DNA from: Actinopolyspora lacussalsi
Lineage (GTDB): Bacteria; Actinomycetota; Actinomycetes; Mycobacteriales; Pseudonocardiaceae
Direction: 5' to 3'
Assembly: GCA_030803735.1 (NCBI GenBank)
Contig: JAURUC010000001.1
Coordinates: 3,551,501-3,615,500 of the forward strand
Length of the DNA stretch: 64,000 nt
Numbering within the stretch: the first letter of the stretch is position 1; each line of letters begins with the position of its first letter. Shown in pieces: positions 1 to 8,853 of this stretch. A program made the position numbers and the translations under genes. The notes under the pieces are model-generated. The model was not told the DNA's origin. It made no database searches and worked only from the letters and a program-made list of their open reading frames with translations.

Positions 1-623
1 CCGCGCTGTACCGCTACTACGACTCCCGCGAGGACCTGCTCCACCGGCTCTCCGAGGACATCTGCGACGACCTCTCGGCGGAGCTGAACGAGACGATGCG
101 CGGCATCGAGGACGACCACCTGAGCAAGGTGTTCGCGGTGTGCCGGGGCTTCCGGAGCTGGGCGCTGACACATCCACGGGAGTTCGCGCTGGTGTTCGCC
201 ACTCCGGGCGGCAACGGTGGCGAGAACGCCGGTGCCGACGAGCGGGAGCCCGATTCCACGGCGACGGCAGTGCCCGCCACGCGCAGCGACGAGCTGGGCA
301 GCGTCTTCCTGGGTGTGGTCGGCCCGCTCATGGCGGAGGGAGCCAACAACTCGCCACCACCCCGGATTCCCGAAGAGCTGCGGGCCGGACTGGCGGACAG
401 CCAGCGCGACCTGGCGGCGGCCTTCAACACGCACGGCATCGAGATGCCCCCGGAGGCGCTCAGCGCCGAGGCGGTCCACATGCTGCTGCGCTGGTGGGCG
501 AGGCTCTACGGCCAGGTCGCGCTGGAGGTTTTCGAGAAGTTCCCCTTCGACGTCAGCCACGCCGACCGGCTGTTCGAGTCGATGCTGGAGGAACTCGGCC
601 GGGAGGCCGGGCTGTACCGGTAG
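1..623 (+). CDS. TetR/AcrR-family transcriptional regulator, 5' end outside the window
   Basis: The reading frame is open from the first complete codon and ends at TAG 621-623, giving 206 visible residues. It begins ALYRYYDSREDLL, the typical end of a TetR helix-turn-helix followed by the first ligand-domain helix, so only about the first 40-50 residues are missing. The remainder is the all-helical effector-binding domain, with the LTHPREFALVFA signature of WHG-type TetR C-terminal domains. It is a DNA-binding repressor responding to an unknown small molecule. The target cannot be inferred because the upstream neighbour lies outside the window. Confidence 0.85.
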   Translation, partial: ALYRYYDSREDLLHRLSEDICDDLSAELNETMRGIEDDHLSKVFAVCRGFRSWALTHPREFALVFATPGGNGGENAGADEREPDSTATAVPATRSDELGSVFLGVVGPLMAEGANNSPPPRIPEELRAGLADSQRDLAAAFNTHGIEMPPEALSAEAVHMLLRWWARLYGQVALEVFEKFPFDVSHADRLFESMLEELGREAGLYR

Positions 624-749
624 CGGGTTCGCCGATTCGGCTGCCGAGGGAATCGCACGAGGCCCTCGGCAACACCACGGTCTCTATTGGACGGACGTCC
701 CGTTGTCGGGGCGGGACGGCCTGTCGCCTCGCTTCGGTGATACCGCTGG

Positions 750-2123
750 TCAGCGGCCCTGCTCGTAGGGGGTCTCACCCAGCACCGGCGGGGCGACACG
801 TTGCATGTCGTTGGTGAACACGTCCTCGTCCTCGACCAGCCAGCTCGGACGATCGTGCTCCTCCTCACCACCACCATCGCCCTGCCGAGCCCCGGCACCA
901 CCCATCGGCCCACCACGAGCACCACCAGCAGCAGCATTGGAACCCGACACCACCGAGCCACCGCCCCTCGAACCATAAGAACCCGTCCCGGACCGACCAC
1001 CAGCGGCCGGCTCACCCGAACCGGAACCACCGAGCCCACCGGCACGACCACCGACACCTCCAGCGGAACCACCACCACGGGCACCACCCACACCGCCCGC
1101 GCCACCGGCACGACCACCCGAACCGGAACCACCGGACACCCCCGGCGGACCGTTCGGAGCCGGCGCCCACCGGCCGTTATACGGATTCTGCCGCTGCCAA
1201 CCCCCATCAGGACCCTGCCGGTAGACCGTGCCGTCCGAACCACGCACCGCCCCCGGAGAAAGCGAACCACCGCCCGCGGAACCACCACCCGAGGGACTCA
1301 CCCACGCCGACCCCGAACCAGCCGGCTGCGACGTGTAGGAACCACCACCCACACCGGAACCACCCGACGGGACATGCGACCCACCGACCGAACCAACCGA
1401 ACCACCAGAACCCCCGGCCCACGCCGAGGACGAGGAAGCCGACGCCGCATAGCCCGAACCCACACTGTTGTCAAAGGTGCTGCCCGCCACCACACTGCCC
1501 GCACTACCGCCATAACTGGCCTGCCGCGACGCGTCGGTATCGGACTCCTCCGACGGCGTGAACTCCGGCAACCCCCGCGTGGCCGCCGTCGTCTGCTCCG
1601 TATACCGAACCATCACACTGTTGGCCTCCTCATTCGTAGCCCGATAACGCTCCTGCTTCTCCTCGTAATCACTGGTCCACCCCAACCCGGGAAAACCACT
1701 GACCCCACTGTCATCCGCCCAATTCTTCTCCGGAACCTCCAACTGAGCCGGACCACCATCGGAGAGCTTGCCACCCTCGACGGGGAGATCCTGGAAGGTC
1801 TTGTGCTGCGTGCCGGCCTGAGCGTCCAACGAGTCCTGCACGGTTTCGCAGAAATCGGCCGCGTTGTCGACGACCGGCTTGACCGCGGATACCGAAGCCT
1901 TGGCGATCTCGGCCGCACGGCCCTCGTGAGCCTCTTCGGCCTTGCCCAGCGCCGAGTTGACGGTTTCGACGATGCTTTTGAACTTCGAAGCGGCGGCGCT
2001 AAGCGAACTCGACCCCTGGCTACTAGCCGAAGGCAGGCTGGGCGCATCGGGCGATCCCGCCATACTCGCCCGAATGTCCTTCGCCTGACTCGCATAACAC
2101 TTCATCGGAACGACAGAAGACAT
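750..2123 (-). CDS. PPE/WXG100-like protein with long Gly/Ser-rich region
   Basis: This 457-residue protein has a helical N-terminal part (about residues 1-180) and then a low-complexity Gly/Ser/Ala-rich stretch (about 200-420). It ends in a short conserved-looking tail containing WLVEDEDVF and VAPPVLGE, seen in actinomycete type VII secretion-associated proteins. It lacks Cys-rich or enzymatic motifs. I chose the ATG at 2123 because GAGAGG lies 8 bases upstream; a GTG at 2123+9 (2132) is an alternative. It is the last gene of a three-gene minus-strand cassette (EspC-like, DUF3558 lipoprotein, this gene). By analogy with such cassettes it is probably a surface or ESX-related substrate or partner. 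That role is inference. Confidence 0.7.
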   Translation of the reverse strand: MSSVVPMKCYASQAKDIRASMAGSPDAPSLPSASSQGSSSLSAAASKFKSIVETVNSALGKAEEAHEGRAAEIAKASVSAVKPVVDNAADFCETVQDSLDAQAGTQHKTFQDLPVEGGKLSDGGPAQLEVPEKNWADDSGVSGFPGLGWTSDYEEKQERYRATNEEANSVMVRYTEQTTAATRGLPEFTPSEESDTDASRQASYGGSAGSVVAGSTFDNSVGSGYAASASSSSAWAGGSGGSVGSVGGSHVPSGGSGVGGGSYTSQPAGSGSAWVSPSGGGSAGGGSLSPGAVRGSDGTVYRQGPDGGWQRQNPYNGRWAPAPNGPPGVSGGSGSGGRAGGAGGVGGARGGGSAGGVGGRAGGLGGSGSGEPAAGGRSGTGSYGSRGGGSVVSGSNAAAGGARGGPMGGAGARQGDGGGEEEHDRPSWLVEDEDVFTNDMQRVAPPVLGETPYEQGR

Positions 2124-2135
2124 TACCCCCACCTC

Positions 2136-2756
2136 TCACTTCGCCGCAGGCCACGACGAGACGGACAACCGCAACGCCTTCTTGGCATTGCCACACGGAT
2201 CCACCTCGCCCGTGTCCGCGGCGTTCAACCGCCAATACGACTTTACGACTTGGTTTTGCTTGGTCGCCAGGAAAATGTCACAGCTTCCACCGCTCATCGG
2301 GTCGTCCCGGTTGGCCCGCACGGCGGGATATCCTGCGATGTTCAGCTTCTTGAAATCCACGTAGGACTGTGGATTGTCGTAGTACTGCTGAATCGAACGG
2401 CCCGCCAGCGGCGTGAGCGAAACACTGGTGGCTCCGTACGAGCTCTTCCAGACACAGCGATCAGCCGCCTCGTCCGGAAGTGTCAAATTCCCTTCCGGAG
2501 TCTCGCCGCGCGGTTGCAACCCCAACTCCCGCGCCGCCTCCGCAGGAAGCAGCTCACACACCTTCGCGGTCGTCGCATCCTTGGGGTTCGCGATCTCCGG
2601 TCCGGCGGCGTTGCGCGAAGCGGAGGATTCCGCACTCCGCTCCTCCGAACCGGGCGATTCGGGAGCCGAACCACCCGAGCACGCCATCAGCACGGCACCC
2701 AAGACCACACAGCCGAGGACCGCACCAGCACGACGAAATCCAGACTCGGCACTCAT
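2136..2756 (-). CDS. DUF3558 family lipoprotein
   Basis: This 206-residue protein starts with a lipoprotein signal: Arg-Arg, a hydrophobic stretch and the lipobox VLMAC with Cys at about residue 26. A Ser/Glu-rich linker follows, and then a globular domain resembling DUF3558, a family common in actinomycete cell envelopes. The domain includes VCELLPAEAARELGL and a conserved late Cys pair (SCDIF and DPCGN) that may form a disulphide. It sits 5 bp downstream of the EspC-like gene and 12 bp upstream of the Gly/Ser-rich protein gene, so the three are probably one transcript. The biochemical function of DUF3558 is not known. Confidence 0.82.
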   Translation of the reverse strand: MSAESGFRRAGAVLGCVVLGAVLMACSGGSAPESPGSEERSAESSASRNAAGPEIANPKDATTAKVCELLPAEAARELGLQPRGETPEGNLTLPDEAADRCVWKSSYGATSVSLTPLAGRSIQQYYDNPQSYVDFKKLNIAGYPAVRANRDDPMSGGSCDIFLATKQNQVVKSYWRLNAADTGEVDPCGNAKKALRLSVSSWPAAK

Positions 2757-2761
2757 GGCAC

Positions 2762-3094
2762 TCAGCCCCGCCTCTCGGTGTCCCGCTGCGCGACCGAGGC
2801 GTTGTCCTCGGCCCGGCCGTACTCCCCCAGCGCCGCCCGGTAGACGTCGATCCTCTCCTGCAACTTGATGAATATGTCGTTCGCCGCGCTACGCAACGAA
2901 CTGTCCGAGCCCGTGAGGCGCTTCCGGAACAGCTCCCGGGCCTCCTCGGTGTTCTGATCACCGGCGACCAGTTCACCGGGCTCCATATCCCCGGCCTCAT
3001 CAGCCAACTGCCGAGCCTTGTCCCGGATCTTCTCCAGTTTGTCGACGGCCTTGCGCAGCCCGTCCTCGTCGACGACGAATCCGTCCCCGGCCAT
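2762..3094 (-). CDS. EspC/WXG100-like small helical protein
   Basis: This 110-residue, highly charged, mostly helical protein has heptad-like spacing of Leu/Val/Ile and no signal peptide or Cys. It resembles the EspC/DUF2580 and WXG100-type helical hairpins secreted by type VII systems. The start is set at the ATG at 3094 because GGGAGG lies 6-7 bases upstream; the upstream GTG at 3118 lacks a comparable site. It is the first gene of the cassette with the DUF3558 lipoprotein and the Gly/Ser-rich protein. No ESX ATPase or membrane genes are present here, so secretion would depend on a system encoded elsewhere. Confidence 0.65.
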   Translation of the reverse strand: MAGDGFVVDEDGLRKAVDKLEKIRDKARQLADEAGDMEPGELVAGDQNTEEARELFRKRLTGSDSSLRSAANDIFIKLQERIDVYRAALGEYGRAEDNASVAQRDTERRG

Positions 3095-3360
3095 ACCTGC
3101 CTCCCACACAGCGCACACTCCGAAACCGATTCATATCTTCCCCGATAAGCACGCACGACATCAGCCAACCCGAATCAACGCCGATGTGACGCACGACACC
3201 GGAAATCGGTTCCGAATCGCGCCTTCATATCCACAATGGATTCCGAGTCGGGTGAACCGTGGCCACCACGAGGACGAGCCGGTCGCGACAGCACGCGGAG
3301 TCACAGTGTCGAATTCACAGAATCGAAGCCGCGGTGGTGAATCCGCCGTGAACCACGATC

Positions 3361-5325
3361 TCAGCCGGTACCGGGCTGCTCACCGGTCGCGATCGGGGCG
3401 CTCAGCCACTGCCGTGGCATCCCGAATGCGCTGACCAGCTCGACCGCGTGCGGACGCAGCCCCTTGCACAGCGCGTTGACGGCCTCGGTGATCGCCTTGG
3501 CCCGGCGCGGGCTGATCCGCTCGTGCTCCAGGAACCAGCCGCGATCGGCCTCGATGTCGGACAGCACGTACAGATCGCACAGCCGCTCCAACATCTCGGC
3601 GGCCGCCGGATCGGTGCAGCGTTCGATCCCGGCGACGAACGCCTCCAGCACGACGCGGTCGACGTGCACCCGCGCGGCGCGCAGCACGTGGTCCTGCGCG
3701 TCGTTGAACACCTCGAACGGGTCGGCGTCCCCGGACCCGGCACGGCGCAACCTGCGGGCCACCCCGTCCAGCACGTGCCGTTCCCGGTCCTCGAACAGCC
3801 GCAGCTGCCAGCCCCGGTCGAACAGCGCGTCCTCGTCGTCCCTGCCGGGTGAGGCGTCCACCAGGCGCTGGATCAACGAGCGGGCGGCGGTCCGCTCGAT
3901 CACGGTTCCCACGAACTGGTCGGCGACGTAGCGTGCCATCCCGAGCGTGCCGAGCTCGTCGAAGCTCTCGCGGTAGCCGGTCAGCAGTCCCTTGGCCACG
4001 AGTTGCAGCAGCACCGTGTTGTCACCCTCGAAGGTGGTGAACACGTCGGTGTCGGCCTTCAACCCGGCCAGCTGGTTCTCGGCCAGGTAGCCGGATCCGC
4101 CGCAGGCCTCGCGGCAGTCCTGGATGGTGCGGGTGGCGTGCCAGGTGGTCACCGCCTTGAGCCCGGCGGCGCGGGACTCCAGCTCCCGCTGGGCGCGTCC
4201 CTCGGGATCGTCCTCCGGGGAGGCCTGCCGCAGGTCGTGCAGCGTGGCGACCAGTTCCTCCTGCGCGAAGTGCAGCGCGAAGGAGGTGGCCAGCGCGGGA
4301 AGCAGCTTGCGCTGGTGTGCCAGGTAGTCCAGCACCGGTGTCTCGGCGCCGGTCCGGGGGTTGGTGAATTGCCGCCGGGTGTCGCCGTAGCGCAGTGCGA
4401 TCTCCAGCGCGAGCTTGGTCGCGGCCCCGGCGGTGCCCGCCACCGACACCCGCCCGGTGATCAGGGTGCCGAGCATGGTGAAGAACCGTTTGTTCACCCC
4501 CTCGATCGGGCTGCTGTAGGTGCCGTCCTCGGCCACGTCGCCGTAGCGGTTCAACAGTGCTTCCCGGGGCACTCTCACCCGGTCGAAGGAGATCCTGCCG
4601 TTGTCCACCCCGTTGAGACCGGCCTTGCGGCCGCAGTCCGAAATGGACACTCCGGGGAGCGGGTTTCCCGCCCCGTCGCGGATGGGAACCAGCAGGGCGT
4701 GCACCCCGTGGTTCTCCGTCTCGCCGTCGGAGGTGGGGGTGTGCAGCTGGGCGAAGACGGCCGCGGTGCGCCCGTCCCGCGCGGCGTTGCCGATGTAGTC
4801 CTTGCGCGCGGACTCGTCCGGGGTGTGCACCACGAACTCGGCCGTGGCCGGATCGTAGACGGCCGTGGTCCCGAGCTGCTGCACGTCGGAACCGTGGCCG
4901 GTCTCGGTCATCGCGAAACAACCCGGCTCCGAGAGGTCCATTATGGACCGCAGGTATTCCTCGTGGTGCCGTTCGGTGCCCAGCGCGGTGACCGCTCCAC
5001 CGAAAAGTCCCCATTGGACACCGGCTTTGACCATCAGCGAGAGGTTGCCCGCCAGCATCTCCATGGCGACCACCGAACCGCCGCGGTCGCCGGATCCGCC
5101 GTACTCGACGGGAAAACCGATCCGGACGATCTCGCTACCTGCCAACCGCCGCAGCTGTTCGAAGGTGTGCGCCCGGTGGGACTCGGTGTCCAGCCCGTCG
5201 CCGGTGGGCAGGGGTTCGTTCTCCAGGACGCCGCGCACCCGGTCCCGGACCTCGCCCCAGCGGCCGTCCAGTGACTCGCGCAGCTTCGCGGGATCGAACT
5301 TCACGGGGATACTCGGGGTCCGCAT
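3361..5325 (-). CDS. Acyl-CoA dehydrogenase/oxidase family protein
   Basis: This 654-residue flavoprotein is as long as acyl-CoA oxidases rather than the roughly 380-residue dehydrogenases. Domains in order are an N-terminal helical domain, a middle beta domain with CFAMTETGHGSDVQ (flavin and substrate contacts, about residue 135), a C-terminal flavin domain with RTIQDCREACGGSGY (about 405), and a further helical oxidase-type domain. The Glu in TTFEGDN is at the usual catalytic-base position. It would catalyse alpha,beta-dehydrogenation of fatty acyl-CoA in beta-oxidation, passing electrons to oxygen or to ETF. It stands alone, with no thiolase or hydratase neighbours. Confidence 0.85.
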   Translation of the reverse strand: MRTPSIPVKFDPAKLRESLDGRWGEVRDRVRGVLENEPLPTGDGLDTESHRAHTFEQLRRLAGSEIVRIGFPVEYGGSGDRGGSVVAMEMLAGNLSLMVKAGVQWGLFGGAVTALGTERHHEEYLRSIMDLSEPGCFAMTETGHGSDVQQLGTTAVYDPATAEFVVHTPDESARKDYIGNAARDGRTAAVFAQLHTPTSDGETENHGVHALLVPIRDGAGNPLPGVSISDCGRKAGLNGVDNGRISFDRVRVPREALLNRYGDVAEDGTYSSPIEGVNKRFFTMLGTLITGRVSVAGTAGAATKLALEIALRYGDTRRQFTNPRTGAETPVLDYLAHQRKLLPALATSFALHFAQEELVATLHDLRQASPEDDPEGRAQRELESRAAGLKAVTTWHATRTIQDCREACGGSGYLAENQLAGLKADTDVFTTFEGDNTVLLQLVAKGLLTGYRESFDELGTLGMARYVADQFVGTVIERTAARSLIQRLVDASPGRDDEDALFDRGWQLRLFEDRERHVLDGVARRLRRAGSGDADPFEVFNDAQDHVLRAARVHVDRVVLEAFVAGIERCTDPAAAEMLERLCDLYVLSDIEADRGWFLEHERISPRRAKAITEAVNALCKGLRPHAVELVSAFGMPRQWLSAPIATGEQPGTG

Positions 5326-5474
5326 ACGTCCTCCAGCTCATTCGACTACCGCCAGCTCGATTACCCCGTGACGGAGTTGTCGAACCAGTCTGGCGCTCCC
5401 CGGGGTTTCGGCGCGTGCCCACCCCGGCGGACGAGTGCCATCCGGCAGCCCCACAGCCACGCGCTCGTCCCGGA

Positions 5475-6215
5475 TCACCCGCCGCCCGAGCTCGTGCCGT
5501 CCTTCGGGTGCAGCGCGTCGATGCGCCGCAGCACATCGAGCTGGGCGGGGTTGTACAACTCCAGCAACGCCTGGACGACGACCGACTCCCTGGACGTCTC
5601 TTCCCGCCGCCTGGCTTTCGCCCACGGATCAAGCAGCGCGGGGTGGTTCTGGTAGTGCTGTCGGATCTCCGGGAAGTAGCGCTCGGCCAGCCGACTCCGA
5701 GTGTCCTCGCTCGCGTCCGCGGGCAGGGCGTCGAACTCTTTCTCAACCGGAGTGGGAGGTCGCGACAGCATCTCCCACAACGCCGCCATCGCCGAGTCGC
5801 CGAAGACCCGCGAATAGATCAGCAGCAGGGCCCGGTCGGCGTCCGAGCGCTCGGCAGCGACCTCGTCGAAGCCCGCGGGCAGGTCGGCCGGGGAACGATG
5901 CCGCAGGATCACGGCCAGCTCCTCCCGCATCCGCTGCTGCCGTTCGATGCTCGCCGCCAGCTCGTCATCCAGAGCGCGGAGCGACTGGTCCGTGTTCTCC
6001 TCCGATTCCTCCATCACAGCGATCTCGGAAAGCGGCACGCCCAGGTCGACGAGCCTGCGGATCCGCAGCAGTCGGACCAGGTGCCCGATGCGGTACCGCT
6101 TGTACCCGTTCGCCGCCCGTTCCGGCTCGTCCAGCAGTCCGACCTCGTGGTAGTGGCGGACGGTTTTCAGCGTCGTGCCCGCGAGTTCTGCCAACTGCCG
6201 CGTGCTCCAGGCCAC
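5475..6215 (-). CDS. MerR-family transcriptional regulator
   Basis: This 246-residue protein has a winged helix-turn-helix at residues 2-70 (STRQLAELAGTTLKTVRHYHEVGLL, then YKRYRIGHLVRL), the canonical MerR N-terminus. A coiled-coil dimerisation helix and a large helical C-terminal domain of the TipAS-like length class follow. The GTG at 6215 is the start because the MerR domain begins there; the longer frame to 6419 would put about 68 non-homologous residues first. It is divergent from the CPBP protease gene, with an inverted repeat between them. Control of that neighbour is therefore plausible, but is inference. Confidence 0.85.
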   Translation of the reverse strand: MAWSTRQLAELAGTTLKTVRHYHEVGLLDEPERAANGYKRYRIGHLVRLLRIRRLVDLGVPLSEIAVMEESEENTDQSLRALDDELAASIERQQRMREELAVILRHRSPADLPAGFDEVAAERSDADRALLLIYSRVFGDSAMAALWEMLSRPPTPVEKEFDALPADASEDTRSRLAERYFPEIRQHYQNHPALLDPWAKARRREETSRESVVVQALLELYNPAQLDVLRRIDALHPKDGTSSGGG

Positions 6216-6285
6216 CGGACCGCCTACCTCTCGTGCTCCTCGGCAACCGCTGTCCTCGACGGTGGGTCGTGTGCCCGAGGACACA

Positions 6286-6311
6286 GTCAAGCAGAACCGG
6301 GCGAGCTTGAC
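6286..6311. promoter_or_regulatory. Inverted repeat GTCAAGC-N12-GCTTGAC, candidate MerR operator
   Basis: A perfect 7-bp inverted repeat with a 12-bp spacer lies in the 196-bp divergent intergenic region between the MerR gene and the CPBP protease gene. Each half-site contains TTGAC reading outward, so the two arms could be the -35 elements of back-to-back promoters. MerR proteins bind dyads within the promoter spacer, which makes this the best operator candidate. No -10 element was convincing at the expected distance. Confidence 0.45.
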
Positions 6312-6411
6312 CATGCCCCAACGGCACGGTTTGCGATAACTCGCGTCGGCCGGAAGCGGTGCATCGGTGCGACGCCCCTCCGAAAACAACGAGCACGAGG
6401 AGTCAACCACC

Positions 6412-7140
6412 ATGTCCACCGATCAAGCCGAACTACAGCAGCCGACATCGGCGGATACCACCTCACCGAAGCGCCCGGGATGGCCCGAGATCGTGGTCGG
6501 CCTGCTCGCGATGATCGCCGCCACGGCCCTGGTGCCGTTCTTCGGCCCGTGGGGGCTGGAACTGGGCCCGACGGCGTACGGGCTGGTCCTGACCGCCTGG
6601 TCGGGCGTGGTCGGCCTCGTCGGCTTCGGCGTGGCAGCGTTGCTACGCATCCGTTCCCTGGCAGCCTTCAGCGTGCGCCGCACCACCTGGCGCTGGATGC
6701 TCATCGGTGTGAGCGGGGGCGTGGTCGTCCTCACTGCCAATCTCCTGTTGAGCTACGCGATCATCGGCATCACCGGATTCGACTCCAATCCGCAGGGCGC
6801 GTACTACGACGCCGCGAACGGCGGGGTGCTGCACCTGATCCTGACGTTCGTCTTCCTGTCCCTGCTCACTCCCATCGGTGAGGAGTTCCTCTTCCGTGGC
6901 GTGGTCGCCAACGCCCTGCTGCGCTACGGACCCGTCACCGGCGTACTGAGCAGCACGGTGATCTTCGCCCTGTTCCACGGCATCAACATCGTGCTGCCCG
7001 CGGCGATCGCGGTGGGCGTCATCGCCGCCGAGCTGATGCGCCGCAGCGGATCGATCTGGCCCGCGGTGGCCGTCCATACCGTCAACAACCTGGGGCTGCC
7101 GCTGTACGTGTTGCTCACCGGCGCGGTCGGGCCCGCCTGA
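6412..7140 (+). CDS. CPBP-family intramembrane metalloprotease
   Basis: This 242-residue polytopic membrane protein has about seven hydrophobic segments. It carries the three CPBP (Abi/CAAX-protease-like) motifs: EEFLFR at residues 157-162, FALFHGIN at about 187-194, and HTVNN near the C-terminus. These supply the Glu/His zinc-site residues. Family members cleave prenylated or small membrane peptides and often act in bacteriocin self-immunity or stress signalling. The ATG at 6412 is preferred over the upstream in-frame GTG because GAGGAG lies 8 bases before it. It is divergent from a MerR regulator. Confidence 0.85.
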   Translation: MSTDQAELQQPTSADTTSPKRPGWPEIVVGLLAMIAATALVPFFGPWGLELGPTAYGLVLTAWSGVVGLVGFGVAALLRIRSLAAFSVRRTTWRWMLIGVSGGVVVLTANLLLSYAIIGITGFDSNPQGAYYDAANGGVLHLILTFVFLSLLTPIGEEFLFRGVVANALLRYGPVTGVLSSTVIFALFHGINIVLPAAIAVGVIAAELMRRSGSIWPAVAVHTVNNLGLPLYVLLTGAVGPA

Positions 7141-7187
7141 GCTCGCGGCACACTGCCGGAAGACCCGATCGGCCGCCTCGGCGGCAA

Positions 7188-7268
7188 GTGGCGCTCAGCC
7201 GGACTGTGCGTCCGGAGAACATCGGGATCATCTCGGTGCGTAGGTCTCACGCTGCGGAGTTAGGGATT
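7188..7268 (+). pseudogene. Remnant of a BrnT toxin 3' end
   Basis: The sequence immediately upstream of the BrnA-like gene encodes ENIGIISVRRSHAAEL, which resembles the C-terminal strand of BrnT toxins (the I-R-I-I-S-A-R-R-A region). One frame over, the continuation reads VRDYEGC and stops just past the brnA start, which matches the usual BrnT end and the usual brnT/brnA overlap. The catalytic N-terminal two thirds of BrnT are missing and the frame is broken, so no active toxin can be made. The homology is recognised by eye only. Confidence 0.45.
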
Positions 7269-7631
7269 ATGAGGGCTGCTGAGTTCGACGACAAATTCGA
7301 TCGCGGCGAGGAGATCACCTCGACGCTCGATCTCGCCAAGGCACAACGTCCCGGTGAGGAGCAGCGGCGCGTCAACGTCGATTTCCCCGCCTGGATGATC
7401 GCGGCGCTGGATCGTGAAGCCAGGAGGCTGGGTGTGACGCGTCAGTCCGTCATCAAGGTCTGGCTCGCCGACCGGCTGGAACACACACCACGCACGCTGC
7501 CTGAGCCCGCGAATCAGCGGGACTCGACGCCCTGCCGAAGCCCTGCCCGCCCAGAACCCTGTTCGAACTTGACGCTCGCACGAGGAAGTGCAGGCGTCAG
7601 CCCCTGCCGTAGTAGAGGATCTCGCAGTTGA
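7269..7631 (+). CDS. brnA: BrnA-family antitoxin (orphan)
   Basis: Residues 1-72 match BrnA/CopG antitoxins closely: MRAAEFDDKFDRGEEI, an acidic dimer arm, then RVNVDFPAWMIAALDREA and LGVTRQSVIKVWLADRLE, which form a ribbon-helix-helix DNA-binding domain. BrnA normally stops shortly after this point. Here the frame runs on for about 48 low-quality residues and overlaps the 3' end of the convergent RTX gene by 35 bp, suggesting a lost stop codon. The ATG at 7269 is the start because family homology begins there. BrnA represses its own operon and neutralises the BrnT RNase. The partner toxin is only a remnant here. Confidence 0.75.
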   Translation: MRAAEFDDKFDRGEEITSTLDLAKAQRPGEEQRRVNVDFPAWMIAALDREARRLGVTRQSVIKVWLADRLEHTPRTLPEPANQRDSTPCRSPARPEPCSNLTLARGSAGVSPCRSRGSRS

Positions 7632-8094
7632 CGACCTTGTCGTCGAGATCGGCGTTGTAGCGGTCGGTGCCGGGACCGCAGTCGACGACGTCCGCCTCGT
7701 CGTCGGAACCGAGCTCGTCGGACATCACGGTGTCGTCACCGGGACCGGCGTAGAGATAGTCACCACCCTGTCCACCGTGGAAGAAATCGTCACCGTTGCC
7801 ACCCCGGATGACGTCATTTCCGGAGTTGCCGAACAGGCTGTCGTCATCGGCCTCGCCGAAGATGACGTCGAAGCCGCCCCGGACCTTGATCACGTCCTGA
7901 CCGGGCGTGCCGTGCAGGCCATCCGGCCCTTCGGTCCCTTCCTGATGGTTCTCCTCGTCCGCCGCGGCGGTGAGCGTAGGCTGGGTCTGGGAAGGCGTCG
8001 CCGCGGCCAACGGCGCGCCTACCACCAGAGCAGCCGCGGCGATTCCGGTTCCCACCAGTCCGGTCAGGCCGGTTCTCGTACGCGTGGTACGCAC
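7597..8094 (-). CDS. Secreted calcium-binding RTX-repeat protein
   Basis: This 165-residue protein has a Tat/Sec-like signal: several Arg/Thr residues, then LTGLVGTGIAAAALVVG and the cleavage-like PLAAA (about residues 8-33). An acidic spacer is followed by several glycine-aspartate nonapeptide repeats (for example GGFDVIFGEADDD, GNSGNDVIRGG, GGQGGDYLYAG, GPGDDTV) forming a calcium-dependent beta-roll. It ends with two cysteines (DCGPGTD, NCEIL) common in these short actinomycete proteins. The GTG at 8094 is chosen because AGGAG precedes it by 9 bases and the signal peptide starts there. No RTX toxin or type I exporter is adjacent, so it is more likely an extracellular structural or binding protein. 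Confidence 0.8.
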   Translation of the reverse strand: MRTTRTRTGLTGLVGTGIAAAALVVGAPLAAATPSQTQPTLTAAADEENHQEGTEGPDGLHGTPGQDVIKVRGGFDVIFGEADDDSLFGNSGNDVIRGGNGDDFFHGGQGGDYLYAGPGDDTVMSDELGSDDEADVVDCGPGTDRYNADLDDKVVNCEILYYGRG

Positions 8095-8814
8095 AGCGGT
8101 TCGCTCCTTTCGCCGTGCGATCAGCCCTCCGTAGCCCCTGGGGCTGATCCCACGATTCGGTTTCCGTATGCCACTCCTGGTGACGTAGTACCCCACCGGA
8201 GGTTGAGTGTCGGATCCGGACGATTTGAAACCACAGTGCACTCCGTTCCCACGAGCGGCGGCCGCCCGGGACCGGCTCCCGCCTCCCTTCCGTAGTGACC
8301 ACGATCGATCGGACGGAGGCGGCGACTTTTTCTCGAACCGCCAATTCTTTATCAGGTTTTCCCCGCCAACAACCCTCCAAGGGAAAAATCATCCTCGGCC
8401 TCGCCTATGATCAACTTACTCCCGATCCGCGATCACTTCAATCACACGAAGGTGTAAGCATTCCGGGAAACAGCACACAAAACAACATTCCCTCAAACCG
8501 GAAACACGCCTCCCACCCAAGAGTGAGTTTTCTGGACAAAAAACACTGGATTCGATAAAGGATTTTCCAACGAACCGAAGCCACCAGCACACGTTCACCG
8601 GGCAATCGGACGGAACGACCGGACCTCACCCGATCGGACCGATTCGGGGATCGTCCGAGGGACGGAAACACCCGCGAAAAGGGGAGCTCCGACCACCGGA
8701 AGACGGAACCGCCCCTTGTTCTTCGAGGCTTCCTCGATGTCAGCGTTATCCGCACGGTGCGCCCAGTGGTCCGGGAGCGGTGTCCCAACTGCTCGTTGAA
8801 CCGGGCGACCACGC
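8095..8814. other. Intergenic stretch without a convincing gene; low-GC core
   Basis: No frame here has codon use, a ribosome site and length that together look like a gene. About 8320-8560 is clearly poorer in G+C than the surroundings, with runs such as tttttctcg, ggaaaaatcat and gacaaaaaacactgg. It lies at the left edge of the leuS-proximal island. That fits a border between resident and acquired DNA, although base composition alone does not prove it. Confidence 0.5.
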
Positions 8815-8844
8815 GGCGGGCCTGTGTCTTGCGTCAGGCCCGCC
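8815..8844 (-). terminator. Hairpin terminator of the DUF262 gene
   Basis: GGCGGGCCTG and CAGGCCCGCC form a perfect 10-bp stem with a 10-nt loop. It begins 10 bp past the stop codon of the DUF262/DUF1524 gene on the minus strand. There is no T-tract, as is common for actinomycete terminators. Confidence 0.65.
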
Positions 8845-8853
8845 CGACATCGC

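Noticed and set aside
801..2843. A long plus-strand frame of repeated Thr/Arg codons, suggesting a repeat or CRISPR-like array
   Set aside because: The periodicity is the complement of the Gly/Ser-rich coding region of the minus-strand protein. There are no equal-length direct repeats with unique spacers.
8295..8812. Small frames of 60-124 codons on either strand in the low-GC stretch
   Set aside because: They lack ribosome sites, family resemblance and the codon preference of neighbours.
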